Assembly: GCA_023014335.1 (NCBI GenBank)
Contig: JAECYW010000008.1
Location: forward strand, 1,550,001 to 1,614,000
Length of the DNA stretch: 64,000 nucleotides
Source: Galerina marginata
Lineage: Eukaryota > Basidiomycota > Agaricomycetes > Agaricales > Galerinaceae
Direction: 5' to 3'
Shown piece by piece: positions 11,823 through 23,254 of this stretch. Below the pieces are notes generated by a model, which searched no databases, was not told where the DNA came from, and saw only the letters and a program-made list of their open reading frames with translations. The position numbers and the translations under genes were made by a program. The first letter of the stretch is position 1. Each line of letters begins with the position of its first letter.

Positions 11823-13842
11823 TCACTTCAAAGTTTTACAGTGTTCCAACAGGGAGTTTATGTCCTTCGCAATTTCGAATCCATATTCCGCTTTTTTACC
11901 TTTCCGTTCCAGGACCCTCCTATTCTTCTGCATTGACGCATTCCAATCCTCCGAATATTGGTCCTCAAGCACACCGTCAACATCTTTCTCTCTTATCAGA
12001 GTCGGAGTTATCTTCAGGATTTCTTCAGACGCCTTCACGCTCTCCACCAAGTCCCTCACATCCTCACAAATCGTCATCTTCTTACTCCCAATGATATTTC
12101 TTACCTCCGTTTCGAATAGTTGCCACTCCCCTAGCTTAACGGATGGTCGCAGGGTGCTCGCTAGTAGGACGTCCACGTATCCCGCCACTCTATTTCTCTC
12201 ATCCTCAAGCATTCCGCTCAACGCACTAGCAGTTTCTGTCCGGAATGTGGTTATCTAGGAAAGAAGAAAATATTAAAAGTCATGATACGATGCGAATGAG
12301 AGCATTGCCGTTTCGTTTGTTGAACAGAGTCCTTACCAGATCGATGTATTCCTCACAAAACCATCCAAGTGCGACTGCTCGATTCACTTTCTCTTGCACC
12401 TGCCTTTGCTTCTCCTCTATTTTTCGATGTGCGTCGTCTAGGTTTCCTACATTCCGACCATCGGCCTTTGGGCGGAAACCGGCTTTACTGACTGCCCGTC
12501 GTCGGGCCACATCCACCAATTTTTGCCTGTCGAAAAGGTATTCGTCTACACCAAAAATAATAAAGGGGGCCATACTCACTTCATCTTTGTCACTTCTCTG
12601 CTATCACGCACCCCAAGGCGGTTCAATACCGCCTCCAGTCTCTTATCAACGTTGGGCCTATTGGGATATTTATCATCGCGTCCTGTGGACGTACGCTTTA
12701 CATGAAGAGCGTGTAAGTTCTGTACGAATGCAATGTCACTATATGTAAAGTCAAGGGTCAGAAAACTTACCGCCAGAGCTTCTGCGGTACATCTATATTT
12801 CCAGGCCTCGTCTTTCGATCTTTCCAGCACTGCTTTCCGCAACAGTGCTGTGTTACTTGAAGAAGACATATCCTGCAACACAAATATATGCATATGTGAT
12901 GAAGGGAGAGAAATAAAAAAGCGGAACGCACCTCCTGTGGGCTTGGTTCCAAGACACGCTGAAAATCTTGCATCGCATTATTTGCTTCTTTCCTACATTT
13001 TGTTGCATAAATTTGTTAGTAAACATTCCCGTGCTTTTCTACCACCAATACACCTCGCAGACTCACCTCAAATTTCCAATCAAGTTTCCCATTCCCTTGT
13101 CCGCACCTAATCTAGCCAACCTCACTGCCTCCCTCCTCTCCAGAACATCCATCAAAAGAGATATGCGTCTCTTCTCCTCCAATTTCATCTCTAACTCCCT
13201 CCTTTGGGCATCTATTTAATTTTATTTGGGTCAGCACTTCGAAGTTCGAGAGTAACAAAAGTAGACGGAAGAAATATAAATACCCAATATACCCATCTCC
13301 TTTCTAGCGTCTTCATATTCATTCCTTATGCCCATGGTAAGCACACGATACACACTTTCCCTCTTCACCAGCGCATTTTTCATCGGGTCACTCAGTACAT
13401 CGTCATCAATTCTGGGCTTGGAACTGGGTGCTTTAATCTTGGAGACGGGACGGCTCTTTGCATTGTCTTCCCTGGCCCTGTAAATGACATTCGTCAGTCA
13501 GAAACATAAAGCCTGAGAAGTTATATACCTAGCGATGATCCCTCTAGCCCTTGATGCCGCCTGCCGCCCAACAAGCCTCTCACTCAAAAATAGCAACGCC
13601 TCTTTGAGGTTCGTACCTCCGTTCCCGGTTGGGGAACTCTCCATGGAAAGGTCGATAAAAAGTCGCTCAAAAACTTCCATTGTGATTTCTACAGGCATAC
13701 CAAGCGCATGAAAATGATCGTAGACCTGCCTAATATCCTTCGTGGAACCGTCGTCCGATGAGGATTTTACTTGTTGGTTTTCTGTGACTCTCAGGCGCGA
13801 TGATCTTGAAGAGTCTGACCCCGTAGTTGATTTTGAAGTCAT
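11823..13842 (-). CDS. Coiled-coil protein of unknown function, about 8 exons
   Basis: A multi-exon gene starting at 13,842 (MTSKSTTGSDSSRSSRLRV) and ending HCKTLK before a stop at 11,823. The N-terminal part is a serine-rich tail followed by a compact helical stretch (DIRQVYDHFHALGMPVEITM). Later exons are strongly helical and charged: DAQRRELEMKLEEKRRISLL, KEANNAMQDFQRVLEPSPQE, NTALLRKAVLERSKDEAWKY, DDAHRKIEEKQRQVQEKV, and a last exon from about 12,250 to 11,823 containing DVRDLVESVKASEEILKIT. Introns are about 50-80 bp. The layout (small helical N-terminus plus long coiled coils) fits a microtubule- or kinetochore-associated structural subunit such as an augmin-type protein. That is a guess from shape only; no diagnostic motif was found. 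Confidence 0.7.
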
Positions 13843-14387
13843 TTTCAATGCCGAGGTTCCTATCGGCAATGCAAATGGTTGAGGTCGTGGTCCTATATAG
13901 TATTACAGTAAGTAGTAGGAGGTTAAGTTCAACCGAGAACCAAAACACGACTTTGATGGGAACACGTGACGAGACGCGTCGCGTCGCGAATGACAATAAG
14001 TACGGTAGCGCCGATGAACGGCAATTGCCCATGACCTTTCTGTTTTCATGCTCTGTTTGGGTCATCGTCAGGATGCCCTCTCTGTGCTCATTACTTGATT
14101 GCCCCAAAAGTCATGCTATCACTTGGATTTTATCTTTTGCCAGGCGGTCTGAGTCACGAGAAGTCTGAGTCCAGTGACATGGCCGGTTGCACGTGCAACT
14201 ACCCCCTAAAACCCAAAAGACCTAAAGGTCATGGGAATAATTCTAGCAGCATTGCTCTAGTAAGTACTCTACCAGTACAATGAGATTGGAATTTAAATTA
14301 CAGAAAAATTGCAGATTTCGAGGTGCTTGTTTCCAACTTGTTTCTCCATCAAGAATAGCCTTATGAAGTGGGATGTTGTGTATAACA

Positions 14388-15989
14388 CTATGCCGATACG
14401 CCGCCTTCTCCTTGACTCTCTATACTTGTCGCAACATTACGATTCCACACAATTGTTGTCAGAACCGACGGCTGTGTACCTACGGCCTGTCCCAGTTTTG
14501 GATCGCGAAGGTTCAACATTAATCGGGAGACCATCACTGACGAAAGGCTAATGACGGCTCAGCATGCTTTATTGGAGGATGGAAAGGGTCTTACGCATTC
14601 CCATAGGACGCCGTTATCCCTCGAATATATGGCTATATTTTCAAGTTTATAAGGAACAGAGCTCGTCACGCAAGAGAATATATCGTACGGAAAACAACTA
14701 AGCACGTTATGAATCAGAACCAATCGCGTAGTAGGAGAGAGAAAGGACGAACTCGAAAATCTAAAATCCCTACAATAGCCGCTAATATCATGACTCTGCA
14801 AGCGCCGTAGGTGAACGATCAGAAACCACCAGTAATGCATTGTTTATGTATCACTCACCCGAAATACATGGTGCCTATCGGCAAAGCAAATCAGAATGTA
14901 TGCGCACGTCCACAATTTCTGACTCACCATCACGGAGGATGACATTGAGGACGCTTGAAACCCCGTCACGGAAGCCAGTTAAAGCCTTGTATAAGGTAAG
15001 GACAAAAATTAAGACGTCAAAGAGTAGCAGTCCGATCCATAAATGGCCGAGCTCTATAAAACATCGGTTGATATCTTCATAATATACCAGAAGTGTACGA
15101 CATACGTGAGGATCTTTTTAGAGATAAAAATCACTTATGCCGCCAAAATCGAAAAAGCAGGGTTACGTACGAGGGCTCATTCACAGGAAGAAGGCAGCCT
15201 AAAAAACCCGAACCTGGTGGCATGGCGTATGGCGTCGATGTGCCCTTCCACATCTGATACTATGAAAACGATCGGACTAGGCAAGTGCGCGTCATCTGGG
15301 TTAACGTACTAGCGTGTATATAATTTCTGTAACTGCTACGGTCCCAAGGACGGCAAGAATACGCCAGGTGCGGCCATACAACGCGTATGTTCTTAATATG
15401 AGGCAAACTGTTTGAAAATGAACGTCTGAAAAAAAGGCAGGTATCGTCGACGTACCTCCAATGACTATGTTGCCGATAGATACGAGATATTTATGGAACT
15501 TGGTCAAACCAACACAACTGTCAGGCGGTAAAATGAGGCCATGACATTGATGGCACGTCGAGAGCTCACATCTAGCAAGACAGCTTCAGGAAAAAGGTCG
15601 GGAACCTAGGCATGTATCGCTCACCTCAATATGACTTGCGTCCGATTCCGCCCAGAATACTTGCAGAATAACGGGTATATGCCCCAACAATGTCAGGTAT
15701 CGGTTCAAATAAAACATGATTGACGCAAAGGAAATCTTCCGTTTGCCAGTCCAGTATCGGCTGTATTCCGCCGGAAGCGTCAAGAGATAGTCATAGTAAA
15801 CAATAGCTTGATGCTGTGGTTAGTCCTTTCGCGTGGTTGGATTTGAACACTGACCCACCAAAATATGATGCCGATATGCAATGATGGATGAATCTAGCAT
15901 ATCGAGGTGAAATCTAAGTACTGATTGTGATTTGTTCGAGTCGACACATACGCTTGCTTGTGCACTGAAACAGCATCGGAATTATCCAT
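14388..15989 (-). CDS. DUF6533-domain membrane protein
   Basis: A polytopic membrane protein of the DUF6533 family, abundant in Agaricomycetes and of unknown function. Exon 1 starts at 15,989 (MDNSDAVSVHKQA). After two introns the signature reads AIVYYDYLLTLPAEYSRYW, then FYLNRYLTLLGHIPVILQV. Another exon has LILRTYALYGRTWRILAVL, the conserved loop between membrane segments. A later exon has WIGLLLFDVLIFVLTLYKAL and VSSVLNVILRDG. The last exon reads SRLMLNLRDPKLGQAVG and ends at a TAG at 14,388-14,390. These blocks match the family from start to end. Intron borders in the 14.8-15.3 kb part were not all fixed. An intact gene is likely, but a small frameshift there cannot be excluded. Confidence 0.78.
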
Positions 15990-17263
15990 TTGCTATCTAG
16001 AAGCCTGTGCACTGGAGGTGGGAGATAGGGATTGGTCGGTCTTCAGGCGCGATTACGACGAAGCTGCTATCTTTTATAACTTCGCAGATATGATAGCACG
16101 GTCGGAGACCTGTTGGTTCGAAGGCGGACCAAACGAAGAGGAAGCCCCTTGACCGAGAAACCGTGAAACACGAACAGAAGAACCCCATCATAAAACAGGC
16201 ATATATGTCTTCTTCTCGAAACCACCCATACTTCCAGGGAATGACGGCGTTCCGAGGCTCACCCGATCCACTATTACTGCTTGCCATAGGAAAGTAGTGT
16301 AAATGATCTGTGCTAGTTTCAAACGTGCTCCGTAAACAAATCCGAGAATGATGCTGTACTTCAACATGGTTGAATTTCCAGTTTCAAGAAAGTAGGCAGC
16401 AAAACATACCTGCGAAAACGAAAGCCGCGTGATCGAGAACTGAATTAGTAGTGTCAAGTTTCTTGAGGCTATACCTGTATTGCGGGCATCAATATCAATG
16501 ATTAGGTTAATCTTGCAGGCTGAAAGGACAAACGTCGGGGCAGAGTTATCAATTGATCGAGAAACACTGGTAGAAGCATTATCAGTGATCAGTTGACGAC
16601 CTTCCAAAATTAGAAAATACCGACTGCTGCCAAATAAAAACGGGCCAGAACGAGGAAGGATTGGAAAGGCTATTGCCAAAGTTCACTCAAGCAGTGGAGG
16701 ATTGCGATGTCGACATACAAATTTCCCTGAACATAAAGGCTAAAAGCATCTTTGCAAGCAGCCTTTCTGTGTATTGCATTCGGTCTTTGGATGATAGCCA
16801 CTTCCAACCTGGTCGCTCTGCAGAGCAGTGGGCCTCCCGTAGGCGTTGGAACACTTTAGAAGCGACGCGTCCATGCAGATATCGAGAGATCGGCGGTAGG
16901 GACCGACTTGCGGAGTTCGAAACACAATTGCGCGTTGTTGATCTTTGCTTGGCACGCTGCATGCCTTTTTGGACGTCATTGACATCGGCTCGAGCTTTGC
17001 TCCAGCCCGTCCTACTAAGTACGCCTTGACTACGCCTCGCTATAAAAGTAGGTTCGTTGGGGTTTGTCTGCGTCGCTTTGTTCTGTATATAGAACCTTTT
17101 ATGGTTATGGTACGCATTTCAATGTCGTGCTCCGCATGTGAGCGTACCCACTCCGCCGCGGCCTGGAGCAAGTGGCTTGCTCCGAACCTACTTTATAAGT
17201 CCTATCGCAGCTGCTAATAAATATTCAACACACATATCTATCTACACCACCTGCTTCGAGTCC
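15990..17263. other. Region with uncertain coding frames
   Basis: A minus-strand open frame at 16,188-16,679 holds hydrophobic segments (LTLLIQFSITRLSFSQVCF, STMLKYSIILGFVYGARLK) and splice-like sites. It could be part of a further membrane-protein gene upstream of the DUF6533 gene. I could not find a start or a family signature. 16,690-17,260 shows only overlapping random-looking frames and the 5' flank of the small gene at 17,264. Confidence 0.3.
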
Positions 17264-17729
17264 ATGTCAAACATCTTACACAACCTGAAGGAGAAACTCG
17301 CCAATCACGGTGACCACACATCAACTCACCAGGACGCCACTCACAATGTGCACACCAACCTAACGCACGATAGCGTGAAAGGCAAAGATAAGGAGACCGA
17401 ACCTACCTATGCTCACCCCGCTGTGCGTATTTTGTCACGATTCCTTTATGACTAAAAACTTATCATTCGACGTAGAAAACCAATGACCCTGCCAATCTTG
17501 ATCAACCACATGGCCTTCTCCACGATCTCAAGAACAACCTACCTGCCCCTCCTGCAACCTATCTGCCTCTGCTGTGAGTACCCCTTCTTTATGAGTTTAA
17601 AATGACGACTAATTTACTCGTTCTATTTAATCCAGGGCCGCGACGAACTGCGGGCCAGACAGGCTGTACTCCATAATGCCCAACTCGCAACGCAAACAAG
17701 GCCAGGACACGGTAACCAGCAAGGACTAG
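17264..17729 (+). CDS. Small hydrophilic protein, unknown
   Basis: A short three-exon gene. Exon 1 (17,264-17,422) encodes MSNILHNLKEKLANHGDH and a His/Thr-rich stretch. The intron has GTGCGT...GTAG borders. Exon 2 (from 17,476) continues in frame with KTNDPANLDQPHGLLHDLKN and is followed by a GTGAGT donor. Exon 3 begins after ATCCAG at 17,636. The splice phase gives a tail of about 30 residues ending at TAG 17,727-17,729. The other frame of exon 3 reads GRDELRARQAVLHNAQLATQ, which looks more protein-like, so the last junction is uncertain. The protein is rich in His, Asn, Lys and Asp, with no membrane segment or signal peptide. No family was recognised. Confidence 0.45.
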
Positions 17730-17877
17730 CGACTTTCAGACCAGAAAATACTGAGATATACATATTATTATACTTTTATCAAATAATTATAAAGCCTTCC
17801 TGTGGATCACATATTGTTGCCCTGATAAAAACATCCAACGAGTTTATGAACCCTTACGTAATCACGGCGCTAATTTG

Positions 17878-18280
17878 GGCAACACAGTGCATGAAGGACT
17901 CTTTAGATCTTGTTTCGACATCAGTTTGCTTTCCTGGGATAGAGCACCGCATGCATCCATTCCAGGACGCCGTGAAGGGTTTCCGAGCTGGTCGTGGGCG
18001 GAATGGCGCGGGATCAATGACCGTTTGGCCGTTTTGTATGGCCGTATCATCGACGGGTCGTCAAAGAGCCTCAGGACGAAACCCGATATACCGCGCGCAG
18101 CGGTGATCCGTGAAGAGACGACGAAGCGCAAGTATCATCTCCTGGACGTCCTCGATCATGTGGTTTTTGTGCAAAGGTTTGAAGATCCAGCCAGAGCAAC
18201 AGACTGGGCGATGATGGTACACAAGATATTAGGCGCCGGCGGGGCAGTATGTATATTTTCGGTCTCCCGTAGATCCTAAG
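17878..18280 (+). pseudogene. HET-family gene fragment (relic)
   Basis: A plus-strand open stretch that matches the C-terminal half of the two intact HET genes at 34.5 and 38.1 kb. Shared blocks are CFDISLLSWD, RREGFPSWSWAEW, YGRIIDGSSKSLRTKPD and REETTKRKYHLLDVLDHVV. About 100 residues between the SWSWAGW block and the GRI(V)DGS block of the intact genes are missing, so this copy has an internal deletion. No HET domain, start or C-terminal end is nearby. It is best read as a decayed dispersed copy. Confidence 0.8.
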
Positions 18281-18677
18281 TAGGCTGCATAAGTATAGAT
18301 CTCCTCGGAACTCATCCCGTCTGCCTGAATTTGTGGATTTCTCAAGTTTCCAAAGCTCTGAGGGTGCGTAGTGAGTGGTCCATTTGATCTTTTCTTTGGA
18401 CGTGAGCTTGCAGCGTTCTGTCAGACCCGGGAGATCGATCGAGCGACGAGTAACCTAATGAAGAGAGCCAGAACTGTGCGTTTCTAAGGTGAAATCCTTG
18501 ACAGAAACTTCGATTTCATTCAGAGCGACTGAGGAAGGCGCTAGGTTTGTGCCAAGCAATTTGACAAAAATAGAATGAATCGGCAGAGACGCCCGTTGAT
18601 TGTCGAGGCAAGACATTTTCTCCTAAAATGGATACATAAACTAAGAAAGCTCTGAATCAAATTCTAAATTCCCCACC
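18281..18677. other. Short intergenic stretch
   Basis: No gene seen. Holds the decayed right flank of the HET relic and the promoter side of the membrane-protein gene at 18,678. Confidence 0.4.
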
Positions 18678-19487
18678 ATGCGTTTCTTTTTTCTCTACAT
18701 CATCTTCCCATTTGTCCCATACTGGATTCTGTTATGCTTGACATACTTTGGACATCCAAACACACACGACACTTCGATTGCCTACGACATCACTGTAGCC
18801 AGGTTTGACTTCCTCTCTCCCCACACCTACGGTTTCATCCCGCCAGTTGTCGCTCCATCTGTGGGACTGGCTTCAGTCGTCATCAGCACTACGGCGCTCA
18901 CCTACCATCCGGCACCTGAACCCAAAATTTTTATGCTGATGCTCCTTGAGTGTTGGGTATTCGGCAACCTCATCGTTTTTGCTGCCGCCGAAAGTGAGCA
19001 CTCTCCTTGACCTTCCACTCGTATATGTATTAATACGTTCACAGCGCCACTATTGGAGGTTTTATCCTATCCACCATGGACCTTGATTTTACTCCAGCTC
19101 GCTGCTTTCTGTTTCTTGTACTCTGTCTTCTACCGATCGCTCATCAATGCTGGCCTCAACAGAGAGCAAATGGGACTCTTGGGCTTCCTCCCCTTCTATC
19201 TTGGCAGGTGTTTGGTAGCCGGCATCACAGCTATCTTCTGGACAATCACATTTCCGTTTGCCTGTCTTGGTTCCACATTCATCGTCCTTGGGACCACAAT
19301 CATCAACCTTGGGACCACAGTCATCAGCTGGGAGCCCGCAGTCATCAGCTTTCGGACCGCATTTGTCAACTTTGGGACCAAGATGATCGAATTAATCGGC
19401 ATCTTCTGCAATAAAGTCCCAACGTCGCCTACTCTGCCGTCGCCCTGTCCCGGGCCAGGAACATCAGCTCAAATTCCTCTAAGGTAG
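18678..19487 (+). CDS. Small membrane protein, unknown; stop codon inside a MITE end
   Basis: Two exons: MRFFFLYIIFPFVPYWILLC starts at 18,678. Exon 1 ends after VFAAAE and an intron of about 55 bp (GTGAGC...CACAG) follows. Exon 2 continues with PLLEVLSYPPWTLILLQLAA and YLGRCLVAGITAIFWTITF. At least five hydrophobic segments are visible. A short internal repeat of the type LGTTIINLGTTVISW precedes a Pro/Ser-rich tail ending AQIPLR. The TAG stop at 19,485-19,487 lies inside the left terminal inverted repeat of the element at 19,479-19,771, so the original C-terminus was probably replaced by that insertion. No family was recognised. Confidence 0.6.
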
Positions 19488-19771
19488 GGCCCATGGACAC
19501 GGTCACCACCTCACGTGATGTGATTTGGTGGGGACTTTGCTCGGTAACTCCACAAAGTAGCCATTTCGCAAAGCTAATAGCACTTTCCACATCTTGAAAA
19601 TAAAAAATCTGGCCGCGCCAAGTTGTAGAAATTAAGCATTAAAACAACTCCTCGCGGCCAAATTTTTGATTCCCATCGAGTTGCAAGTGCTATTAGATGT
19701 TTCGCTTGAAATTCCACTTTTCGGCGAAATATCACGTGATGTGGTGCCCTTGTCCATGGGCCCTACCTTAG
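19479..19771. mobile_element. Non-autonomous TIR element (MITE), about 293 bp
   Basis: The left end CTAAGGTAGGGCCCATGGAC and the right end GTCCATGGGCCCTACCTTAG are exact inverted complements. The symmetry continues imperfectly inward: CACGTGATGTG, GCTAATAGCAC and TGGCCGCG all appear on both arms. There is no coding capacity. A clear target-site duplication could not be fixed, so the superfamily is open. The left end provides the last codons and stop of the neighbouring membrane-protein gene. Confidence 0.85.
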
Positions 19772-20261
19772 TCTCAAGTCGAGCTGATATCAACATATGC
19801 CCACCACCTCCTTATTCGGTGAGTAGTCATTTTCCTACCTCAAATTTTAGTTGACAGGGATTCACCTCGCTTCATCCGGCAAATTAGCCTGGTGACCATG
19901 ACGCCCTCGTCGGAAAGGATTGGCGGACACTCCCACCAGTTTGAAAGTTGTTTCTCTTGTTGGTCTTCAGTGGATGGTCGAAATATCTTCTAGTATATAC
20001 CTTATATTTTGAAGCCACCTTCGAATTAGGTGCGAGGCCGCTTACCTTTATTCTAGACAGTTTATGTACTCCAGTGACAAGTAAAAACTTGGCTTTCAGA
20101 GGCTAGCAGTTCGGAAACAGCATCTAAACGACTAAGAACGCGTACTAAATACAAACAAGATAGAGATAGATCAAATCAAAAAAAGCAAGAGAAATGGTGA
20201 TATGTCCTCTATTTAATTTCTCACTCGACAAAACACCGAACGCTGAGATGGGCAAGCCTTT
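19772..20261. other. Intergenic region, 3' side of ribose-5-phosphate isomerase
   Basis: No gene seen in about 490 bp. AT-richer sequence near 20,130-20,200 probably holds the 3' UTR of the isomerase gene. Confidence 0.4.
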
Positions 20262-22213
20262 TCAACTCGTCGCAGTCGCCGTGTCTTCAGGCGCGATCTG
20301 CTCCGTGCGGCCGTCTTGTCGACGTATAGTAACCGAACCGTCCTGGATTCAAATCAAAGAACAGTTCAGTCATAGAGCCACACCAGCAGGCAGGAGATGT
20401 AGAGCGAGGGAGGGGGGGAGGGGGAGGAGGGGGAGGAGGAAGGAAAAGAGCACGTACCGCGTTCCCGAAATACGCCGCCTTCGCCATCTTGCAGAACAGC
20501 CCGACCTCGACTACGCCTGTGAGCATTTTGATTTGCGCCATGATCTGCGTTGATAATTACCAAAAAAGAAGGGAGGTGAGGTGAGGTGGGGCGAGGGCGA
20601 TATCAGCTTTGACAGTACATGTACATGAAAAGGGAACGGGAGAGGGGAGCTTTTACGTACGACGTAAGGATCGATCATGTGCGCGCGGTCGAACGGCGCG
20701 TCGATGATGAAGTTTCCGTTGTCTGATACCACCGGGCCAGCTACAAAAAGTGAAAATTGATACATTTAACGTTTAATGGCCTGGGACAAAAGGCAGAAGA
20801 GAAACCGGGAATGGTGAGGAGGCTAGCGCACCTTTTTTGACAGCCATGCGCAGCGTCGCGCGGGGCGAGCCGAGGATGTGGTGTAGGTTCTGGAGCACCT
20901 TTGCGTATGCGAAGGGGACGACTTCGATTGGGACGCCTTGTGTGAACTGGGAGGAAGGAGGAGAGGGAGAAGGAGGGTTAGGTGAAGATTTAATGCTTTT
21001 TGGGAGGTGGGGATTGGGAATTAGGATTAGGACCGGGAGGGACGGGATGGGTGGATTGGGCGTTGGAAGGAATGCCGAGTGGAGGGAGAGGTATGCGAGA
21101 GGATGGGATAGAGGGAAAGAAGGGCTGGGCGACGTACGTTCGTTCCTAGGTACTGCACGTTCTTTCTGTGGTCTGCGACGAGGATGAAGCTAGAATGCAT
21201 GATAAGTTGAGACATAACATCAACAGATTTAGTCAGGAAAGGGGGGGGCAAGAGTATGAGTGGAGAAAGGGAAGTGCATAACGTACGTCGAAGCCGCCTC
21301 CGCAAGCACCTTCTCCCTCAAATGACACGCGCCCCCACCCTTGATACAGTTCAGCGCGTGGTCGACTCTGCATAAATTCCGAGTCAACGACAATGAAAGC
21401 GGAAACGGAAAATGGATGTCGGGAAAAGCCACGCACTCGTCGGCGCCGTCTAGCGTGACGTCTATGGTCGGATACTGGTCGACGTCGCCGAGGCCCAGAC
21501 CGGCGTCTACGATGAGTTGTTTTGATTGGAAGCCTGGGTAGGTAGTGGAAGATTAGTCAGTGATTGACGAACGAAAAAGGCCCTGGCGCATATTTGGCAG
21601 CAGTGGGGTATGGATACAGGAGCGGGAGCGGAAGGAGAATGAGGAAGAGGTACGCACCGGTGGGGATGAACACCCGTCCTTTGTTAACCTCTGCGCCTTG
21701 CTGCACGATGCGCTCCACGACGTACGGTACGGTCGAACCTGGATTCGTCCGTTAGACATTTTCGAGAGGAGTAGAGATGAGAGTAGAGAACGGGTGGGAG
21801 GGCATACCAGAGCCGATGCCTATGACCTAGGTGATAAATAATGAGTATCGAGTAAGACGTAGGTCAAGATGGAATCGGACAGGGAGTGGAGGTCAAGGAA
21901 GGGAAAACCACAACACCCACCCGATGCTCTGGCAAAACATGATTATCCACCGCCTGATACGCCGCGAGCCTTTTAGACTGCTCGATTGGGTCCATCGGTT
22001 TTGAGTGTGCTGTGAGTGCGAATTCGAATGGTGATTAGTAGACGTTATGAAATGAAGGATTCAAATGGTATGGTGGAAGGAAAGACATAAATCGAAGATC
22101 GCGATCGTAGACATGTATGATCGTAAAAGGTGGAAAGCACATGGCATTGGGGTATGGAAAGGAGAAGACATACCCTGGCTGGCCGAGGCGGCGCTGCCCA
22201 CTGGCAATGCCAT
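20262..22213 (-). CDS. RKI1: Ribose-5-phosphate isomerase
   Basis: A type A isomerase interconverting ribose-5-phosphate and ribulose-5-phosphate in the non-oxidative pentose phosphate pathway, in the cytosol. Start at 22,213 ([10 protein letters not shown]). The first intron begins GTATGT and exon 2 reads [20 protein letters not shown]. Then follow IGIGSGSTV (phosphate loop), [32 protein letters not shown] (catalytic Asp/Asp pair) and [20 protein letters not shown] (catalytic lysine and glutamate). [31 protein letters not shown] and a C-terminal tail [11 protein letters not shown] complete it. The TGA is at 20,264-20,262. Exons are separated by 50-130-bp introns, several G/A-rich, such as the polypurine tract near 20,400-20,450. 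All family blocks are present. Confidence 0.95.
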
Positions 22214-22882
22214 TTTGATTGGGGTGCTGAGGCCAACGACGGGTCGGATGCGGGCGGCGACAGGTGTCGTTCTGCAGTAACCGAGTAGAAGTTGGGCGGG
22301 AAAGGAGAAGAACGGGGTGGGTTGAGAAAGTGACCCGGTGACGATGCATTTTGAAGAGAGGGGTAGATTGCCGGTCGGTGAGCGAAGGGGAACGAAGTGA
22401 GGTCATGCGTTCCGGGGTAGATGGCGTACCGAGGACGAGATGCGATGTGGGGGCGAAAGTTAGAGTTTGTTAGAGCGAACTCCAAGAGCAATCACGATTA
22501 AAGTTGCTACTACTATCAGAGAACCTCGCCACAAAGGCGAACCACAAAGGAACCGAAAGGAGCGAAGACTCACGGTACGTCTGAATGGATCTGGGAAGGC
22601 AGAGGCATCTTGGTGGCGACGGAGCGAATTTGTCGATGGTGGAGATGGAGAAAGGTAGAGAAGAGGACACGTCGATTGCTCGCGAGGGGTAGACGCATAA
22701 ATTTAAAACGGCCCAGGAATCTGCAGACCCGGTCCAGGCTGCGTGCTCGGTCCGTTCGTCACCGACCTGCTTCTGCCAATATGGAGTAGGAAACAGTGGG
22801 GAAATAGATTCGCCATGATGAAAGGAAAGGCAAATAGCGTGAGACAACGCTTCTTGTTCCCGAACCACCATCGCCACTGAGG
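22214..22882. other. Shared promoter region, RKI1 / TFB5
   Basis: These two genes are divergently arranged across about 670 bp. Minus-strand open frames here (22,045-22,880) have no domain and are probably leader or antisense noise. No clear TATA box was identified. Confidence 0.4.
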
Positions 22883-23254
22883 ATGAGAGCCATCAAAAGT
22901 ATGTTTACCATTCGTACCCCCGCCTCTGTCTGACCATACCTACAGGCGTTCTTCTCACCTGGTCAGCATCCATGCTTCCTTTGTCGGTTTGACGCCCAAC
23001 ACGTAATCGAAACACACCCAGCGATCCAGCAGTGAAGCAGATCCTCCTGCTCCTGAACGAAAAAGAGAGCTTCATCATCGAGGACCTCGACGAGTACCAC
23101 ATCGTGATCAAGGCAGAGGAGGAGTATCGCGTGAGGAGGGAGTTGGAGGCAGAGGTGCGTTTGCCGTGGTTTGCCTTGGGGAGAGACGCTGACTACTGAC
23201 TACGACTTGATTTTGTTCTAGTTGGAAAAGAATACTTACAGCTTGGAAACCTGA
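22883..23254 (+). CDS. TFB5: TFIIH subunit Tfb5 (GTF2H5/TTDA-like)
   Basis: The smallest core subunit of TFIIH; it stabilises the p52/Tfb2 subunit and supports nucleotide excision repair and transcription in the nucleus. Four exons: 22,883-22,898 (16 nt), 22,946-22,961 (16 nt), 23,022-23,154 and 23,222-23,254, all with GT/AG borders and consistent phase. The 65-residue product begins MRAIKSVLLTCDPAVKQILL. It contains FIIEDLDEYHIVIKA, the family core, and ends ELEKNTYSLET. Length fits the family (about 65-72 aa). Two 16-nt microexons make it easy to miss in automatic annotation. It lies head-to-head with RKI1. Confidence 0.92.

Noticed and set aside
20287..20563. Proline-rich minus-strand frame (poly-Pro) at the end of RKI1
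   Set aside because: It reads through a polypurine/polypyrimidine intron; the flanking exons join across it in the isomerase frame.
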